DNA of 64,000 nucleotides from positions 60,014,587-60,078,586 of the forward strand of contig NC_057761.1 in NCBI RefSeq assembly GCF_010389155.1, written 5' to 3'. How positions within the stretch are numbered: position 1 is the stretch's first letter; the number at the start of each line of letters is the position of its first letter. Shown here piece by piece: positions 22,346 to 35,200 of the stretch. This DNA comes from Erigeron canadensis. Taxonomy: Eukaryota > Streptophyta > Magnoliopsida > Asterales > Asteraceae. The position numbers were made by a program, and so were the translations under genes. Below the pieces are notes generated by a model. That model was not told where the DNA came from, searched no databases, and saw only the letters and a list, made by a program, of their open reading frames with translations.

Positions 22346-22521
22346 AGATACTCCGTAATTTGTTTAGCTTGGGATGCAAGGTTACTCGTAATATAGGTTC
22401 CCATAAGCCCACGAGCCTCCAAATTTTAATCGACTTGATACATGTATTTATCAAAGGGATTGGGCCTGTTTTAATTAATACTCATTACGAGTCACGCGTG
22501 CTTCACATTTGCAATCAATAC
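22346..22521. other. Intergenic DNA
   Basis: Nothing recognised. Confidence 0.4.
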
Positions 22522-22796
22522 TAAGGTCCAATGGCTAAATTTTTCGTAAAAGCTTTTTATAAAAAACTATTGAAAAAGCTTTTGCTCTAATGGAAAAACT
22601 TAAAAAAACCTTAAAACTTATTAAATTTCAATTAAATATTGATGAAAGAGATGGTTTATTCTCATCAATAGCTTGAAATTTTTCAAGCTTTTCAACAAAA
22701 AAGTCTTTCAACCCAATGTAAAAAAGCTTTTGAAAGACTTTTTTCTTTTGTAAAAAAAACTATTGATCAACTCTCCATTGGAGATACTCTAACGGT
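22522..22796. mobile_element. Possible MITE
   Basis: Ends near GGTCCAATGGCTAAA (22526) and CTCCATTGGAGATACTCT (22772-22790) are partly complementary (CCAATGG/CCATTGG). The interior has mirrored AAAAGCTTTT/CTTTCAA tracts (22548-22580, 22680-22745). ATTGGAGATxCTCTAA ends are common in plant PIF/Harbinger-like MITEs. Exact borders and target duplication are not clear. Confidence 0.4.
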
Positions 22797-23055
22797 TTTA
22801 TTATGTGACTTGTTTTCTAAAGTTGCTTTCTTAATATTCATTAATTCTGTTTGATTGTTTAGTTGATTTTTTTTTTCTTTTGGTTAGTAATTCTTTTTTT
22901 GGTAGTAACTGTTAGTTTTGTTTTTTAGCAGTTTCTCAAAATATTGCTATGAGTAGTATTCTAGCCTAAGGCTCTCTCTTTTTTTCATTCTTTTTTATTT
23001 AAAATTTCTAAATAAATTTCGTATAGATATAATATTTGTATCAACAAAGTATCTA

Positions 23056-23133
23056 TTTCGGATGAATCAATAAAGAAATAATTGTTGTTATTTATTTCAG
23101 ATGAATCAATAAAGAAATAATTGTTGTTTGTTA
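23056..23133. repeat. 39-bp tandem duplication
   Basis: GATGAATCAATAAAGAAATA followed by ATTGTTGTT occurs at 23061 and 23100. Confidence 0.9.
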
Positions 23134-23163
23134 TGCGTGTTGAATGAACAACTCAATAGTTTA

Positions 23164-23285
23164 AGAGTAAATTACATAAACTGTCCAGTGGTTTGTTGTT
23201 TTTTTATTAATCGTCCCTTGTTGAAATTTTTTACATAAACCATCCTTTTATGAGTAAACTAATGATATAAACCGCCCCTCATCCA
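23164..23285. mobile_element. MULE terminus remnant
   Basis: GAGTAAATTACATAAACTGTCC followed by TGGTTTGTTG, CGTCCCTTG and ACATAAACCATCC resembles the ends of the MULEs in this window (TAATGACATAAATCGTCC...TGGTTT). No matching opposite end was found. Confidence 0.35.
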
Positions 23286-24170
23286 ATTTAATTAACTTAA
23301 ATACCCTCTTTTAATATTTTAATATAAACTATAATTTTTAAACTTAATCAATTTTCAAGCAAAAGAAGCGCAAAAATGACAAAATGCTATAAAATTGCAT
23401 TACAAATATTCCGTAAATTATAGAACCCCCGTATAACTCTTAGATTGTCACGTTGCTCGTTTATCTCCCATCTATATGTTATGCCAAATGCTTTCTATTT
23501 TGACAAAGGCAAATTACACATAATCTTGCTAGCAAGGAGTCCCAACCCCATAAACATTAGCTTTAAAGTTTGATCCAATTCAGGGATATTCTTGAAGTTC
23601 ACATATTTGAAAAAAGCTAAGAGCACAATGTTTAACTACTAATAACATGAAATGAACAGAAATAGTCATTAACTCATCTGTTCATAAAAATGTTAAACAA
23701 CCATATACAAATAGGGAATCGAATCCAACACCATATCACCTGCTATACACTTCTCCTAACAAAATTGACTTTTGACTTTTTTTTTTGTCAAATCAAATGC
23801 TTCTCCAATACAAAATTCTATATGCACTGCTTTTCTAATTTGACACCAGCTTATTCCCAATTGCATTATATTGTCTATTAACCAAGTCATTAAGGTAATC
23901 AAGACTTACCAAAATACTCACATAGCTAGATCTGATGTTAATTCAGAAAGCCAGTCTATCTGATCAGATATCATAGCTAACACCCACCCTATCTTAAGGT
24001 TGTGTCCCGGTAGGCTTATCTTTAGAACTCATTCAACTCCATCCTTGGCGAGTCACTACTCCATTGGGAAAGATTCTCAACATAATTCTCCTTCATTGTT
24101 CCTTAATGACAATTTCTGGGAACTAAAACTGTAAAAAAGCAGATCAAAATTGTTTGATGTTGTTTAATTT
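23286..24170. other. Intergenic DNA
   Basis: No gene recognised; the 63-residue frame at 23690-23881 has no family features. Confidence 0.35.
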
Positions 24171-24173
24171 TAG

Positions 24174-24455
24174 TTTGGAATCTACAATGCATTGGTGTAC
24201 TAGCAAACATTAAGTCTTTTGATGGAATTGGAATCTGTCACAGAATGTTTTTGAAGGAATTTGAATATATTAATTTGAATCTACAGTGTTTTTGGAATCT
24301 ACAATGCATTGGTGTACTAGCAAACGCCCCTTAAAAACCGACCTTGTCTTTACCTTGGAATCTACAGTGTTTTTGGAATCTACAATGCATTGGTGTAATA
24401 GTCAAGTCAATGTACCAGCTTAGTATAAATTTGAGATAAAAACCGACCTTGTCTT
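24174..24455. repeat. Cluster of short direct repeats
   Basis: TTTGGAATCTACAATGCATTGGTGTA occurs three times (starting near 24174, 24291 and 24373). Related GAATCTACAGTGTTTTTGG pieces lie between, and AAAACCGACCTTGTCTTTAC occurs twice (about 24334 and 24439). The arrangement suggests repeated local duplication. Confidence 0.85.
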
Positions 24456-24809
24456 TACTTTGTTGGATACAACAGCTAGCTTAAAAAAGAACACCACTGA
24501 GTAATAGGTTGACTTAATATAAACTTACATAGCCAGAGGGTAGGACGATTCAAGTAAAGCTTCTTATTAAATGTATTGTCGACTTAATACCACTGACGTA
24601 AAGCTTCTTATTTATAGTAAGTGACCACAAATTAAAATTATCATTTTTCTTGCTATCGATCAATCAAGTACTTGTTAAATGTATGTGTTCTGTACATGAT
24701 ATAATTTGAGTGTAAGTCTTTCAGGTTTTGGATACAGGACATGATCGCCACTCGATATTTTGGTAAAACGGAAAAACCAAATCCATAGTTGCAGTATTGA
24801 ATAGCTTAC

Positions 24810-24911
24810 CTGAATGCTACCACTCGTGGATGCACACAACACCATTGCTGGTGGTTTAATACCACACATGGTTGTCAGCTTCAAGTTGCAAAAAACACAT
24901 ACCTCACGATT
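24810..24911 (-). pseudogene. EMAPII/tRNA-binding exon of a MetRS (fragment)
   Basis: A single minus-strand exon of 34 codons between a TTTTTCAG acceptor and a GTAAGC donor. It reads NREVCVFCNLK...TM..IK..AMVLCAS, the OB-fold EMAPII-like C-terminal domain of plant cytosolic MetRS (compare NR-VCV-CNLKP-TMR-IKS-AMVLAAS in the family). No preceding or following EMAPII exon is convincing. This domain is the one missing from the copy at 18.5-21.5 kb, so it is best read as a remnant of a second MetRS copy. Confidence 0.7.
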
Positions 24912-25673
24912 CTGAAAAACAAAAAAGCGTCATGGATTCTCGCTAATATATAACTATGTGAAATTTCTTCTAATACAAATAAGGAACTACCTGGGAGGGA
25001 CAGGCATGTTGGGTAATTGAAGGGTTGACTGACTTGACTCTAATATGAGGCCAAAAAAGTTGGATGTTAAGCCCTGCAATAATTTTCCTTTATTTTTTTT
25101 ATTTTTTTTTATTATTTTTATATCAATTAAGAATTATAAATATAATTTTGTTTCGATAGATAATTATGCAAATCTTCAAAGAAGGAGACGTGGGAGGTTG
25201 TGTGCATTACTTTGGTCTGACAATAAACCCATTTGATCCTTTCCCATACTATCTATATTTCTTTATCTGGATCATTTGAGACAAAGAAAAACAAAAACAA
25301 AGTGACCCATGTAAAGAAATGAGCACGAACTGCCACCTCAAAGACATAAAAATCCAATATATATATATATATATATATGGGAAAAGTCAATATATATATA
25401 TATATCAGAATCACTATATGAAAAAGAAGCACAAATAAATGTGTGGGTTTCTGTGATTCTTTTCTTTGTGATCATTACAATAACAACAGGCAATCTCCTA
25501 CACCACTTTGTGTTAAAAAAACCGACAATGACAATCCACACAACCTTTCGCTAAACTGTCCCCAGCCGATACAAGTACTTAAGACACAAACAAACTGCAT
25601 TGTGTTGGCAAATAAGAGAGTAATACAATAGTTGTCTATTAACTTTTTCAGCATTTGTAAATGACCGATACAC
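24912..25673. other. Decayed intron/intergenic DNA with TA microsatellites
   Basis: Between the two MetRS exon remnants. TA runs near 25359-25377 and 25392-25404. No further exon recognised. Confidence 0.4.
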
Positions 25674-25761
25674 CTGTTTCTGAGACAGTCTTCGTCAAAT
25701 TCCAGTTCTCGGTAGTTTCCAATATATCCGGAAGTTTTTTAAACTTTATGAGGAACACAAT
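25674..25761 (-). pseudogene. Remnant of MetRS catalytic exon, second copy
   Basis: 88 bp between CTGCTAG (acceptor side) and GTGTATCG (donor side). The minus-strand reading ...TENWNLTKTVSET matches the 91-bp exon 19402-19492 of the first copy ([14 protein letters not shown]) at 9 of about 13 positions in the core, with similar exon length. The upstream part is diverged. It lies on the same strand and between the EMAPII exon and the duplicated promoter region, in the expected order. Confidence 0.5.
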
Positions 25762-25834
25762 CTAGCAGAAGTCATGTGCGAAAGTAGAAACATCTACCGG
25801 AGATATAATGAGACACAACCAAACCAGTATATAT

Positions 25835-26779
25835 ATATAGGTTCATCAAGCTACACATATGACACTTTGAAAATTAATATATATATATATATATATTTAA
25901 TGTTAAAGAAAAGAGATACTCAGTAATACGTAAATAAATTCCTATAGGAGGTTTCTCTACCAACAGTTGGAGTGCATAAGAATTTGCTATTAAATAAATA
26001 TAAAAATGAAACACGTAAGCTTAATTAATTAAATACCTAAGGCAAACCAACAAAACACACTGTAATGTAATTTAGCAAACCCTAGCCTAGGTTGCAGCTT
26101 CTGAACGCCATTTTGCTTCTGGTTATTATAATTAAAACTAATTAATCATGATTTTGATTGAATGATTGGTTGTAAGATATAAGGAAGAAAGGGATTTTCG
26201 TTCGTTCTTCATTCGTCGCGTCGGGTCGGGTCGGGTCGGGTGATTAAACAAGTGAGGTTAATTGCTCTGGTGTTTTTCTCTGGAAGGGAAGAAAGAGGAT
26301 GGGTCCCACATCGCTGGGTAGTGGGTTAGAATTATTATTTAAATTGGCGAAACAAGCCCTTCAAGTTGTGGGCAATGACATCTGAGACTTTCATGTAACA
26401 AAATTTGGTATTGGGACGGGCTATGGGTTGGACGGGATACATCGGCTAGGTCTTTGAACCAAACAGCCGATCCCTGGTTACATAGTTTACCGCAATGGTA
26501 CCGCCAATAGCCGGTTACATGGAATGGTTCTCAGGTCGAGCCCCAATATTTTTTTATCCTTTTTATGTATATTTTTTTTTTTTTGTGTGTCTAACTTTAT
26601 ATCATCTTTTTAAAAAGATAATTAAGTATTATTTTTATAAACTCAGGCGTTATTTTTTTCCTCAAATGAAAGTTTTGATCGTCGGCATGTACTTATGAGT
26701 TGTTATTCGATTTTTATATTTTATATTTAACTAAGAATTAAATCGGTAAGCTAAGCAATATTATTTTAGTTAATACTAG
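25835..26779. other. Intergenic DNA at the decayed second MetRS copy
   Basis: Expected position of the 5' exons of the second copy, but no MetRS start exon is recognisable. Contains a (TA)n near 25878-25896 and four GGGTC units at 26219-26240. Confidence 0.35.
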
Positions 26780-27170
26780 TCATGTACGGTAGCTATATAG
26801 ATTGTATCATAAAAAAATTTAAATATGCATCACACATGATTTGTGAGTATGAAATAAACAGTAATGACAAATATAATATATGTTTAGTTAGAATTTTGAG
26901 TTTACTGGAAATTTTTAGAATTGCATCAAAATCGGAACTTGTAAGCATAGTGGATGACGACAAACAACATAGTGATTTTGGGATCGTAAACTCCAAACTT
27001 TAAAGTCTTCATATTAATAACTTATTATAAGTAATAAAAGTAATAGGAGTTGAAAAATTGAGAAACAAAAATAAATAATTTATTAATGAAAAAACGTCAA
27101 TCAAATAAGGTTATAATGTCCTTTGTATTTATAAACCAAAAGTTAGAGTTTAATTCTAATTCTAATAATT

Positions 27171-27221
<51 letters not shown>

Positions 27222-27535
27222 AAACTAATTTAATAAAGGTTATAATTTTTGGGTTCTTTGTTTCAACGGATGGAGATATGGACATAAAACAAAAGCCAAG
27301 GATTATTATAGTTATCGTATAAAATTTAGGAGTATTTATTGAAGAATAATTGTAAACGTATAAGAACACAATCATCAATAATCAATAAATATAAATATAT
27401 TAGATATATGATTATTATTGTTCGATAAATAATTAACATTTTAAAATTTAGAAAACTTAACTTATGACACGTGTCATTCAAAGGAAGCACTGTCATATTA
27501 AAAATATTACAATCCTGTTTTAGTATATTGATAGA
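26780..27535. repeat. Duplicated upstream region, copy 2
   Basis: Colinear with 21820-22345 (see landmarks there) but with an extra ~230 bp (about 27225-27460) before the GACACGTGTC landmark. It shows the MetRS duplication included the upstream DNA. Confidence 0.75.
27178..27213. repeat. (TA)n microsatellite
   Basis: About 18 TA units. Confidence 0.9.
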
Positions 27536-27790
27536 TATCCTTATTTTATATCACAAAAAACATGATATATTAACTATTTTTAAAAAGGAAATTGAATTAA
27601 ACTACAAAGATGTTATATATGAGTACAATTACCGATATTTATTTATTTTTTTTCCAGTTTCTAGTTTGACTATTGTGGATATATTGATGTCATAATATAA
27701 TTTCGATAAATTCTAACTAATAGATCTCATAATTTGCTTTATATTCGGTGAAATTAGGACCGAACCAATTGTTGGAGGCACTTTCCCAAT
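27536..27790. other. AT-rich intergenic DNA
   Basis: Nothing recognised. Confidence 0.35.
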
Positions 27791-27847
27791 GAATAAATCA
27801 TGAAGAAAAAATAAATAAAAATAATAAAAAATAAGAAAATAAAAATA

Positions 27848-29311
27848 GGGATAAATTATAAAAATCATACATGAGGTTTGTTCAAAGCTACACTGATCAC
27901 GCCTACAATTTAAAAATTACGCGAGACATACCCATCGTTGCTAAAAACTTACACTGACCATACCTATCACTAACGGTTGTCTATTTGGCCGTTAAGTCAA
28001 GTCATGTGCCGTGCATGTGAGATATCAAAATCATAATTTTGTGTATATTTCAGGTATCATCTGTGTAAGTTATCCTAATAAAAAATTATTAAGATATTTA
28101 TATTTATATTTCATTTATTAAAGTGGGTAGATATTGTATATTAAATTCACACACACACATATATTAAAAAACCTATTTCAAAATAAAAAATTTATAAAAA
28201 AATGTCATCAAATGATATAGGTTTAGGCTTAGGAATTTTAAGGTTAGATTAACAGCTAACCCTGAAACTCAAACCCAAAATGCTACAGGATTGCTAATTT
28301 GAGATATATTCTAAAACGGTGACGAGTCTTCAACTTTGATTTATCCCTCTAATATGAGATGGATGTCATCAAACCATACGAGAAAATTATATTACCATAC
28401 GAGAAAATTATATTGCTTTTTTATATATATATTTTTTTGTTTTGTATCAATAGGGTTCTATTAAAAACAATAAATCATAAAAAATAAAATATAATAATAT
28501 AAAAGTGAAAATTTTATTGGTTTTTATAATTCTCATCCTTGTTATATTCACTATACACGTATAACAAAATAATAATGACATATATAATAATAAAAGAGTT
28601 TATATCAGTTATTATTCATTATCTATTATATTAGATTTAATGGTAAAAAGTATAAATTTGTGATTGAAAACAAAAAGGTGTAGATTAAAATAATTATAAA
28701 TTAAGTATTTACTGAGGGTAAAAAGTGCAAATTATTGAAAACAAAAAAGTGTAAATTAGTGATATTTTTTCTACAAACATTAAAGTATAAAATATAATAT
28801 TTTAATATATATAGATAATGATTATTAGTATTTTTAATTTATAATTAGATTAATAATGACATTATCAATTTCCAGTTTGATAAAAGCGAGGGCTATGATT
28901 GGTCAATAAGTTATTAGGTCAGTTGTCTTTTAGTATAGATAAAGATGCATTCTTGCATCAACTATTTTTCTTGATATATTTTTCATTTAAAATACTATTT
29001 TTCTTTTCATAATAAATTTCATATTTACCAAACTTAATAATTGAAATATAAATAAAACTCTAAAGTTCTTAATAATTATTTTTATGTTGAATTACAAGGA
29101 TAATACTTGAAGTATGCACGAAATTACGGTTTTCATACCTCACATGCATGGCACGTGACTTCACTTAACGGTGAAATAGATGACCGTCGGCGAAAGGTAT
29201 GGTCAGTGTAAGTTTTTGGCAACGATGGGTATGTCTCACGTAATTTTTAAATTGTAGGTATGACCAGTATAGTTTTGAATAAACCTCATATATAATTTTT
29301 GTAATTTACCC
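27848..29311. mobile_element. Long-TIR element, 1.46 kb (MULE-like)
   Basis: GGGATAAATTATAAAAATCATA at 27848 mirrors the right end GTAATTTACCC at 29301-29311. Inverted similarity continues about 220 bp (GAGGTTTGTTC, CACTGACCATACCT, GGCCGTTAAGTCA, GTGCATGTGAG and complements), with the same unit order as the 17271 element (call about drug-like 'perception of effect' ends common in plant TIR elements). No coding inside. The flanks carry a 16-bp direct repeat (27791-27806, 29315-29330) rather than a clean 9-bp duplication. Confidence 0.7.
28374..28416. repeat. 21-bp tandem duplication
   Basis: CCATACGAGAAAATTATATTA appears twice in a row inside the long-TIR element. Confidence 0.85.
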
Positions 29312-29330
29312 TAAGAATAAATCATGAAGA

Positions 29331-29951
29331 TGAAGAATTAACAAAAGTTATTTTCATTAGATGACCATGTGGTTATCGATATTAACATTTTACACCCTAT
29401 GCTTATTTTATATCATTAGGAGCCCTTAAGGTTGATATTTAATTTTGCAATATTCAATATTTTGTCTTTTGAAAAAAAGGCAATAATTTCATTAAAATAG
29501 GATGGGAAAGGAAGTTGGAAGAACTTGATTCCCTATCCAATATGATACGTATAATAGAATGACCCAATTAATGGTACAATTGAGTACAACACTACAACCA
29601 TTGACTGAAAGCTATAAAATTAAAGAAACAAGTCAACAACTAACGTCATAAAATTAGCTTGTCAATACCAATCGGTAAATAGGAACAGTATGAGATTGAC
29701 TTGCCTCTATAGTATTAAAATCTATACCCGAATATGTGAAATGATATGTTTGAATCAGACAAGCGAAGAACATATGATAGATTGATTAACATTCTTTTGC
29801 ATACATCACACTGATCACACTCGATGCATAATTACTAATTAAAAACTACCCACTAATTAAAAACTACCTTCTCCATGATGACGGAGTGATAGACTAACAT
29901 GTTATGCATACATCACCCATTCACCCTTAATACTTCTCGTCTAACATGAAA
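29331..29951. other. Intergenic DNA
   Basis: Nothing recognised apart from short direct repeats near 29835-29870 (ACTAATTAAAAACTACC twice). Confidence 0.35.
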
Positions 29952-30240
29952 TCTATACTTCTATATTATATTATAAAATTCACATTTGATTTTTAACATT
30001 GTACTTAAAATTTCAATATTGATTTTAAGTTTCAATAATGTACACATTTTAATGCATGATATACTATACATCATAGCCACATTACATCAATAACTTCCAC
30101 TATTCACTGACGCCACCACCACCACCACCAATCTCCACCGCCACCACTACTGCCGCTCGCCGCCACCACCACCCGTCACCGCCACCACTACTGCCGCTCG
30201 CCGCCATCACCACCCGTCACCGCCACCACTACGGTACCGT
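29952..30240 (+). mobile_element. Helitron-like fragment with GC-rich minisatellite
   Basis: Starts A|TCTATACTTCTATATTATATT, a Helitron-type 5' end, and aligns with 53780-54050 (shared TTAAAATTTCAATATTGATTTTAAG, CACATTACATCAATAACT, CCACCACCACCAATCTCC). A 41-bp unit (CCGCCACCACTACTGCCGCT...) repeats about 2.4 times at 30138-30235. The 3' hairpin/CTAG end is not identifiable, so it is probably truncated. Confidence 0.5.
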
Positions 30241-30244
30241 TCTC

Positions 30245-30670
30245 GTTATTTGAAATGCACGAGTATATTTAGGTGGATATGGGATCGAAAACAACTTCGT
30301 TTAAGAATCTTTTAAGCTTCTTTACCCATACATTAGCTGCATGAACTTCCCGATAATCACACACACAAAGCAGTGATGCACAGACAACGAAGGTCCTAAT
30401 GTCAACCGTGTATAACCTTCATCACGCACTACAGGGTGGCAAAATTTCACCATAAGTCTCCGTTGCTAAATCAAAAGAGATTTATATCGGTAGGTATGTG
30501 ATCCGTACGTGATATATACTACTCAGAAGTGTCCCAGTTAAGAGCTCCATGACAGACCGAGTATATCTTCACTATGGAATTATCTTTACCCATGATGCTA
30601 CGATTTATTTCAACTACTACTTTGTAATCATCTGTAGACTCATCATCGTAATTTAGGATTACGTAGTTGT
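30245..30670 (-). pseudogene. F-box protein pseudogene, FBA-domain part
   Basis: Minus strand, continuing from 38589-38770 across the Copia insertion. Fragments in order: YDDESTDDYKVVVEI, IYSVCHGALNW, then after a stop/frame change ISFDLATETYGEILPP, and in another frame GYTRLTLG...VHHCFVCDY and NVWVKK. These are the ordered landmarks of the F-box-associated interaction domain (plant SCF substrate adaptors). At least two frameshifts and an in-frame TAG after NWDTSE show it is dead. One TSD copy (GTTGT) removed, the frame runs straight through the insertion point, so the Copia element landed in the gene body. Confidence 0.78.
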
Positions 30671-31347
30671 TGTTGGGTTTTATAACTAATTATCACAACA
30701 AATCACAAAGCACGCAGCGGAAGACAAGATCTATGTAGTTTAACTATTTAACCAAGGAATAGAATGTGTAATTAATATGGAGAGATTGAAGACAAAATAA
30801 GGTTTAACTTAATCTCTCTACGATTGCACACTCAACGGTGGAACGTTGTATGCAAGTACTTGATCATGAACAACCCTTTGCTTAAACCCGAAAACCTTTT
30901 TCCTAGCTATGGAAAACCGAAAATCAAAACCCTTGGGGTTGTTGACTTCGGCCGAGAGAGAGAGGAGAGAAAGAGAGGAGAAAAACCCTATGGATTTAAT
31001 TGTGTGAAAAACCAAATAACATAGGTTTATATTTATAGGTTTAGGAAACTTAATGACCAAGTCTTGGAGGGTTTTGGAACCCTATTTCGACCGGCCCCCT
31101 TAGAAACAAACAAGGGAAGTTTCCTAATTGTTTCCTAATTCCAACTCTTCTCCGTTAAGTCCGTTAATTAAGTACCGTTAACTTTTAACTCTTTTAACGA
31201 ACCCCCGTTAGATTTTCGTGATCAAATTAATCAATAAATTACATTTAATATATTAATTAAATTATATTAACATTCACGTTGAGGTGTGACCCCGTAGCTT
31301 AAATACTTTTCGGACATACGTTCATTTTACGTGATCATATTCCAACA
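30671..31347 (-). repeat. 3' LTR of Copia A
   Basis: Direct repeat of 37891-38588. Confidence 0.97.
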
Positions 31348-31358
31348 GCTCCCACTTG
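31348..31358 (-). other. Polypurine tract of Copia A
   Basis: Minus-strand AAGTGGGAGC directly before the TGTTGG of the 3' LTR; the usual plus-strand DNA primer site. Confidence 0.8.
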
Positions 31359-32204
31359 AGCTCGTAACGAATGAAGGTAATAACATTGCTAAGCGTCTAG
31401 CAACACCGCAATGCTCCCGAAAACATTTAAGTACTGTTTAAATGATTAAGGCATTTATTATCCCTTTGTTCAGATACCTTTGTTAAATATGAATATGGAT
31501 CGAGATCATTTCATCATTTAACGATTATGTTTTTCATTTCATAACTAATTAATGATTACCAAATATAATCGAGAACAATCTGGATTTATTTGGGCACGGC
31601 CATGCAAACATCTTTAATCAGTCCCAATGAGGGCGCCAATGGTATCATACTTCAATTTTTAAATCGAAGGAACAAATCCTATATTGACTACACGTGTCAG
31701 TCATCATATTTCACGATGCTTCCTGAAAATAGCCCTTTATGTACCCCCTTATACAAGTGAGTTAGAACTACATCTAGTAAGTGCGATTCATATATGCTGA
31801 CCTACTTGCATCTCAAGTCAAAGGATCAATAAAAGTAACCATTTACGAATTTCACTTATGACGACGATCCATAAAGCGATAATTCGTTAGTGGGGTAGTC
31901 CGATATGCATCCGCTATGGATATCATGTGAGTTTGGTGGGATCCATCCAGTACATATTCCAAGAATATAACCAATCACTCACATTTGTCTTTGTTTAATT
32001 ATATTCCCATATAACTAATCCACAATGGACAATTTAGAATATTCGATAACATATAAAATATTAAACGAAATATTCAAGGATTAAACATGCAAATATAGGA
32101 CACAATTTAATATTGAATGAAATTAAACATATCAAGTACTTTATTTCATTATAGAAAATATAAATTGTTTAACATCCCTTATCTTAAAATATCGAACAAC
32201 AGAT
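31359..32204 (-). other. Copia A 3' untranslated region
   Basis: 846 bp between the pol stop and the polypurine tract. No coding seen. Confidence 0.6.
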
Positions 32205-35200
32205 TTACATGAAATAACTAGCTAATTTAAGACCTATGCCATCGGCATGCCTTTCAAGCTTGGGCCTAGACAAAGCTTTCATGAAAGGATCAGCTAAGTT
32301 AAAATCTGTGTGAACTTTGAGTAAATTGATTTCACCTAGTTCGATCTGCTCACGAACATAGTGATATCGTCTAGCATAATGTCTGGCACCTTTCTGAACT
32401 CCGGGTTCGTTGGCAATGATTAATGCACCGGAATTATCACAGTACAAATCAGTGGGTAATTCATTTGAGGCGATCACGTCAAGCCCGCTAATGAACTTCC
32501 TTATCCAGACTGCTTCCATTGCGGCTTCTGAGGCGGCAATGTACTCAGACTCTGTTGCAGACATGGCGACTGTGGTTTGCTTCTTGCTTTTCCAGTCCAC
32601 AGCTCCTCCGTTTAAAACGAAGACGAATCCTGATTGAGACTTCGTGTCATCTTTATCAGTTTGAAATCCAGCATCACAGTATCCGGTCACTTTGAGCTCT
32701 AAGTCTGGATTTCCTCCATACACCAAAAACATATCTTTAGTAGCTCGTAAGTACTTCAGAATATTTTTAACAGCAATCCAATGGCTTTCACCGGGATTCT
32801 GTTGATATCGGCTCACGATGTTTTGCGCGAACGCCACATCGGGTCTAGTGCATCTAACCGCATACATAATAGATCGTACAGCCGAAGCATAAGGGATTCT
32901 ACTCATACGCTCTACCTCACTAGGCGTAGAAGCACCTTGTTTGACAGATAAACTAAGTTTTTCTTGCATAGGTATAGACCCACGCTTAGAGTTCTCCATC
33001 TTGAATCGCTTCAAGATCTTATCAATATAAGCACTCTGACTTAGTCCAATTAATCGCCTTGATCTATCTCGATAGATTTTGATTCCAAGAATGAATGCCG
33101 CTTCTCCTAGATCTTTCATGGCGAAATACTTTCCAAGATGGGATTTAACATCTTGCAACATTGGAACGTGTTTTCCTATGATTAATATGTCATCGACATA
33201 CAAGACAAGGAAAGTAACATTACTCCCACTAGCTTTGCGATATACACATGGCTCATCGGGATTTTGAATGAAACCAAACTTTTTGATTTCTTCATCAAAC
33301 CGTTTATTCCAACTTCTCGATGCTTGCTTAAGTCCATAAATGGATCTTTGAAGCTTGCATACTTTGTTGGGATGTTTCGGATCAATAAAACCTTCCGGTT
33401 GATCCATATAGACTTCTTCATCCAAGTAACCATTTAAGAAGGCAGTCTTAACATCCATTTGCCATATCTCAAAGTCATAGTACGCAGCTATGGCTAAGAG
33501 AATCCTAATAGCTCTAATGTCCGCGACTGGAGAAAAGGTTTCCTCATAATCAACGCTGAAACGTTGAGTATAACCTTTCGCCACGAGACGAGCTTTATAG
33601 GTGTGTACATTTCCATCCATGTCAGTCTTCTTCTTGAAGATCCACTTACACCCAACGGTCTGAGCATTTTGTGGAAGATCAACCAAGCACCAGACTTGAT
33701 TGTCTTTCATGGATTTCATTTCCACATTCGTAGCTTCAAGCCATTTTTCAGATTCCGGATCTGATAATGCAGCTTGGAAATTCGAAGGCTCATCAAGATC
33801 TCCAACAACGTCTTCTTCTATCATCAGACAAAGTCTTTCGGTAGGACGTTTTGTCCTTTCAGACCTACGAAGTGGAATCGCTTCATTATCATCGACTTGA
33901 GGTTCATCACATTGAACATTTCCCCCCCCCCCAAGTTGATGATTGCTAGTATCTTCAGAAGGTGACACATCTTTCTCTTGAATCTCATCAAGTTCTACAA
34001 CCCTCCCACTGTTCTCTTGAACTAACTTCTTTTCAAAGAACTCAGCATAACGAACAACACGAACAGTGTTTTTGGCGGGATCATAGAAGTCGTAACCCAT
34101 CGTTTCCTTAGGGTATCCGACAAAGATACACTTAGTAGTTCGGGGTTCAAGTTTTTCAGGCGTATCACGCTTCACAAGTGCCTCACATCCCCAGACTCTT
34201 AAGTAAGACAAATTAGGGACATCACCATGCCATAATTCGTACGGTGTCTTGTCAACCTTCTTGGTTGGAACCATATTGAGAATGCGTACCGCAGTCTCTA
34301 GAGCATAATCCCAAAATGGGAGAGTTGTACGGGTCATCATCGATCTTACCATTTCTAGGAAGGTTCGATTTCTCCTTTCAGACACTCCATTATGCTGAGG
34401 AGTGTATGGAGGAGTAAGCTGTTGGACAATGCCACATGCTTTAAGATAATCCTTAAACTCTTGGCTTAAGTATTCACCACCTCGATCCGAACGAAGAATC
34501 TTGATGGATTTACCGAGTTGATTTTCAACTTCATTCTTAAATTCTTTGAATGTTTCGAAGACTTCATGTTTATGTTTAAGCAAGTAAACATAACCATAAC
34601 GACTGAAATAATCCGTAAAAGTAATGAAGTAACTAGCTCCTTTTCTTGACACATGTCTAAATGGGCCACAAACATCGGTATGGATGAGTCCAAGAAGATC
34701 TTTAGCCCTTTCTGGCGTATGCTTAAAGGGTTTTCGTGTCATCTTGCCGGAAACACATGACTCGCATATATCAAATGATTCATCATTTAATTTCAAGATC
34801 CCTTCACGTTGAAGTCTTTCAATGCGATTTTTGCCAATGTGTGCAAGACGACAGTGCCAAAGATAGGTAGAGTCCAAGTCAGTTTTGGCTCTTTTGCTAA
34901 CATTATACATTGAATTATTTGAAACACAATCACGCATATCAATTTCATAAATACCATTAAAAGCAATAGCATCAAAATAATGAACATTATTTTTAGAAAC
35001 TGAAATACCAATATCATTAAAAAGATTAATGAAACCGTTGTCTTTCAACAAAGAAACTGAAATAACACCTCTAGTAATAAAAGGTGCATAATGACAATTG
35101 TCTAATACAATAATTAAACCAGAAGGAAGAACTAAATGAAATTCTCCGATTGCTTCAACAGCTGCTGGTAGACCATTGCCCACTATCAACTGCAAAGCTC

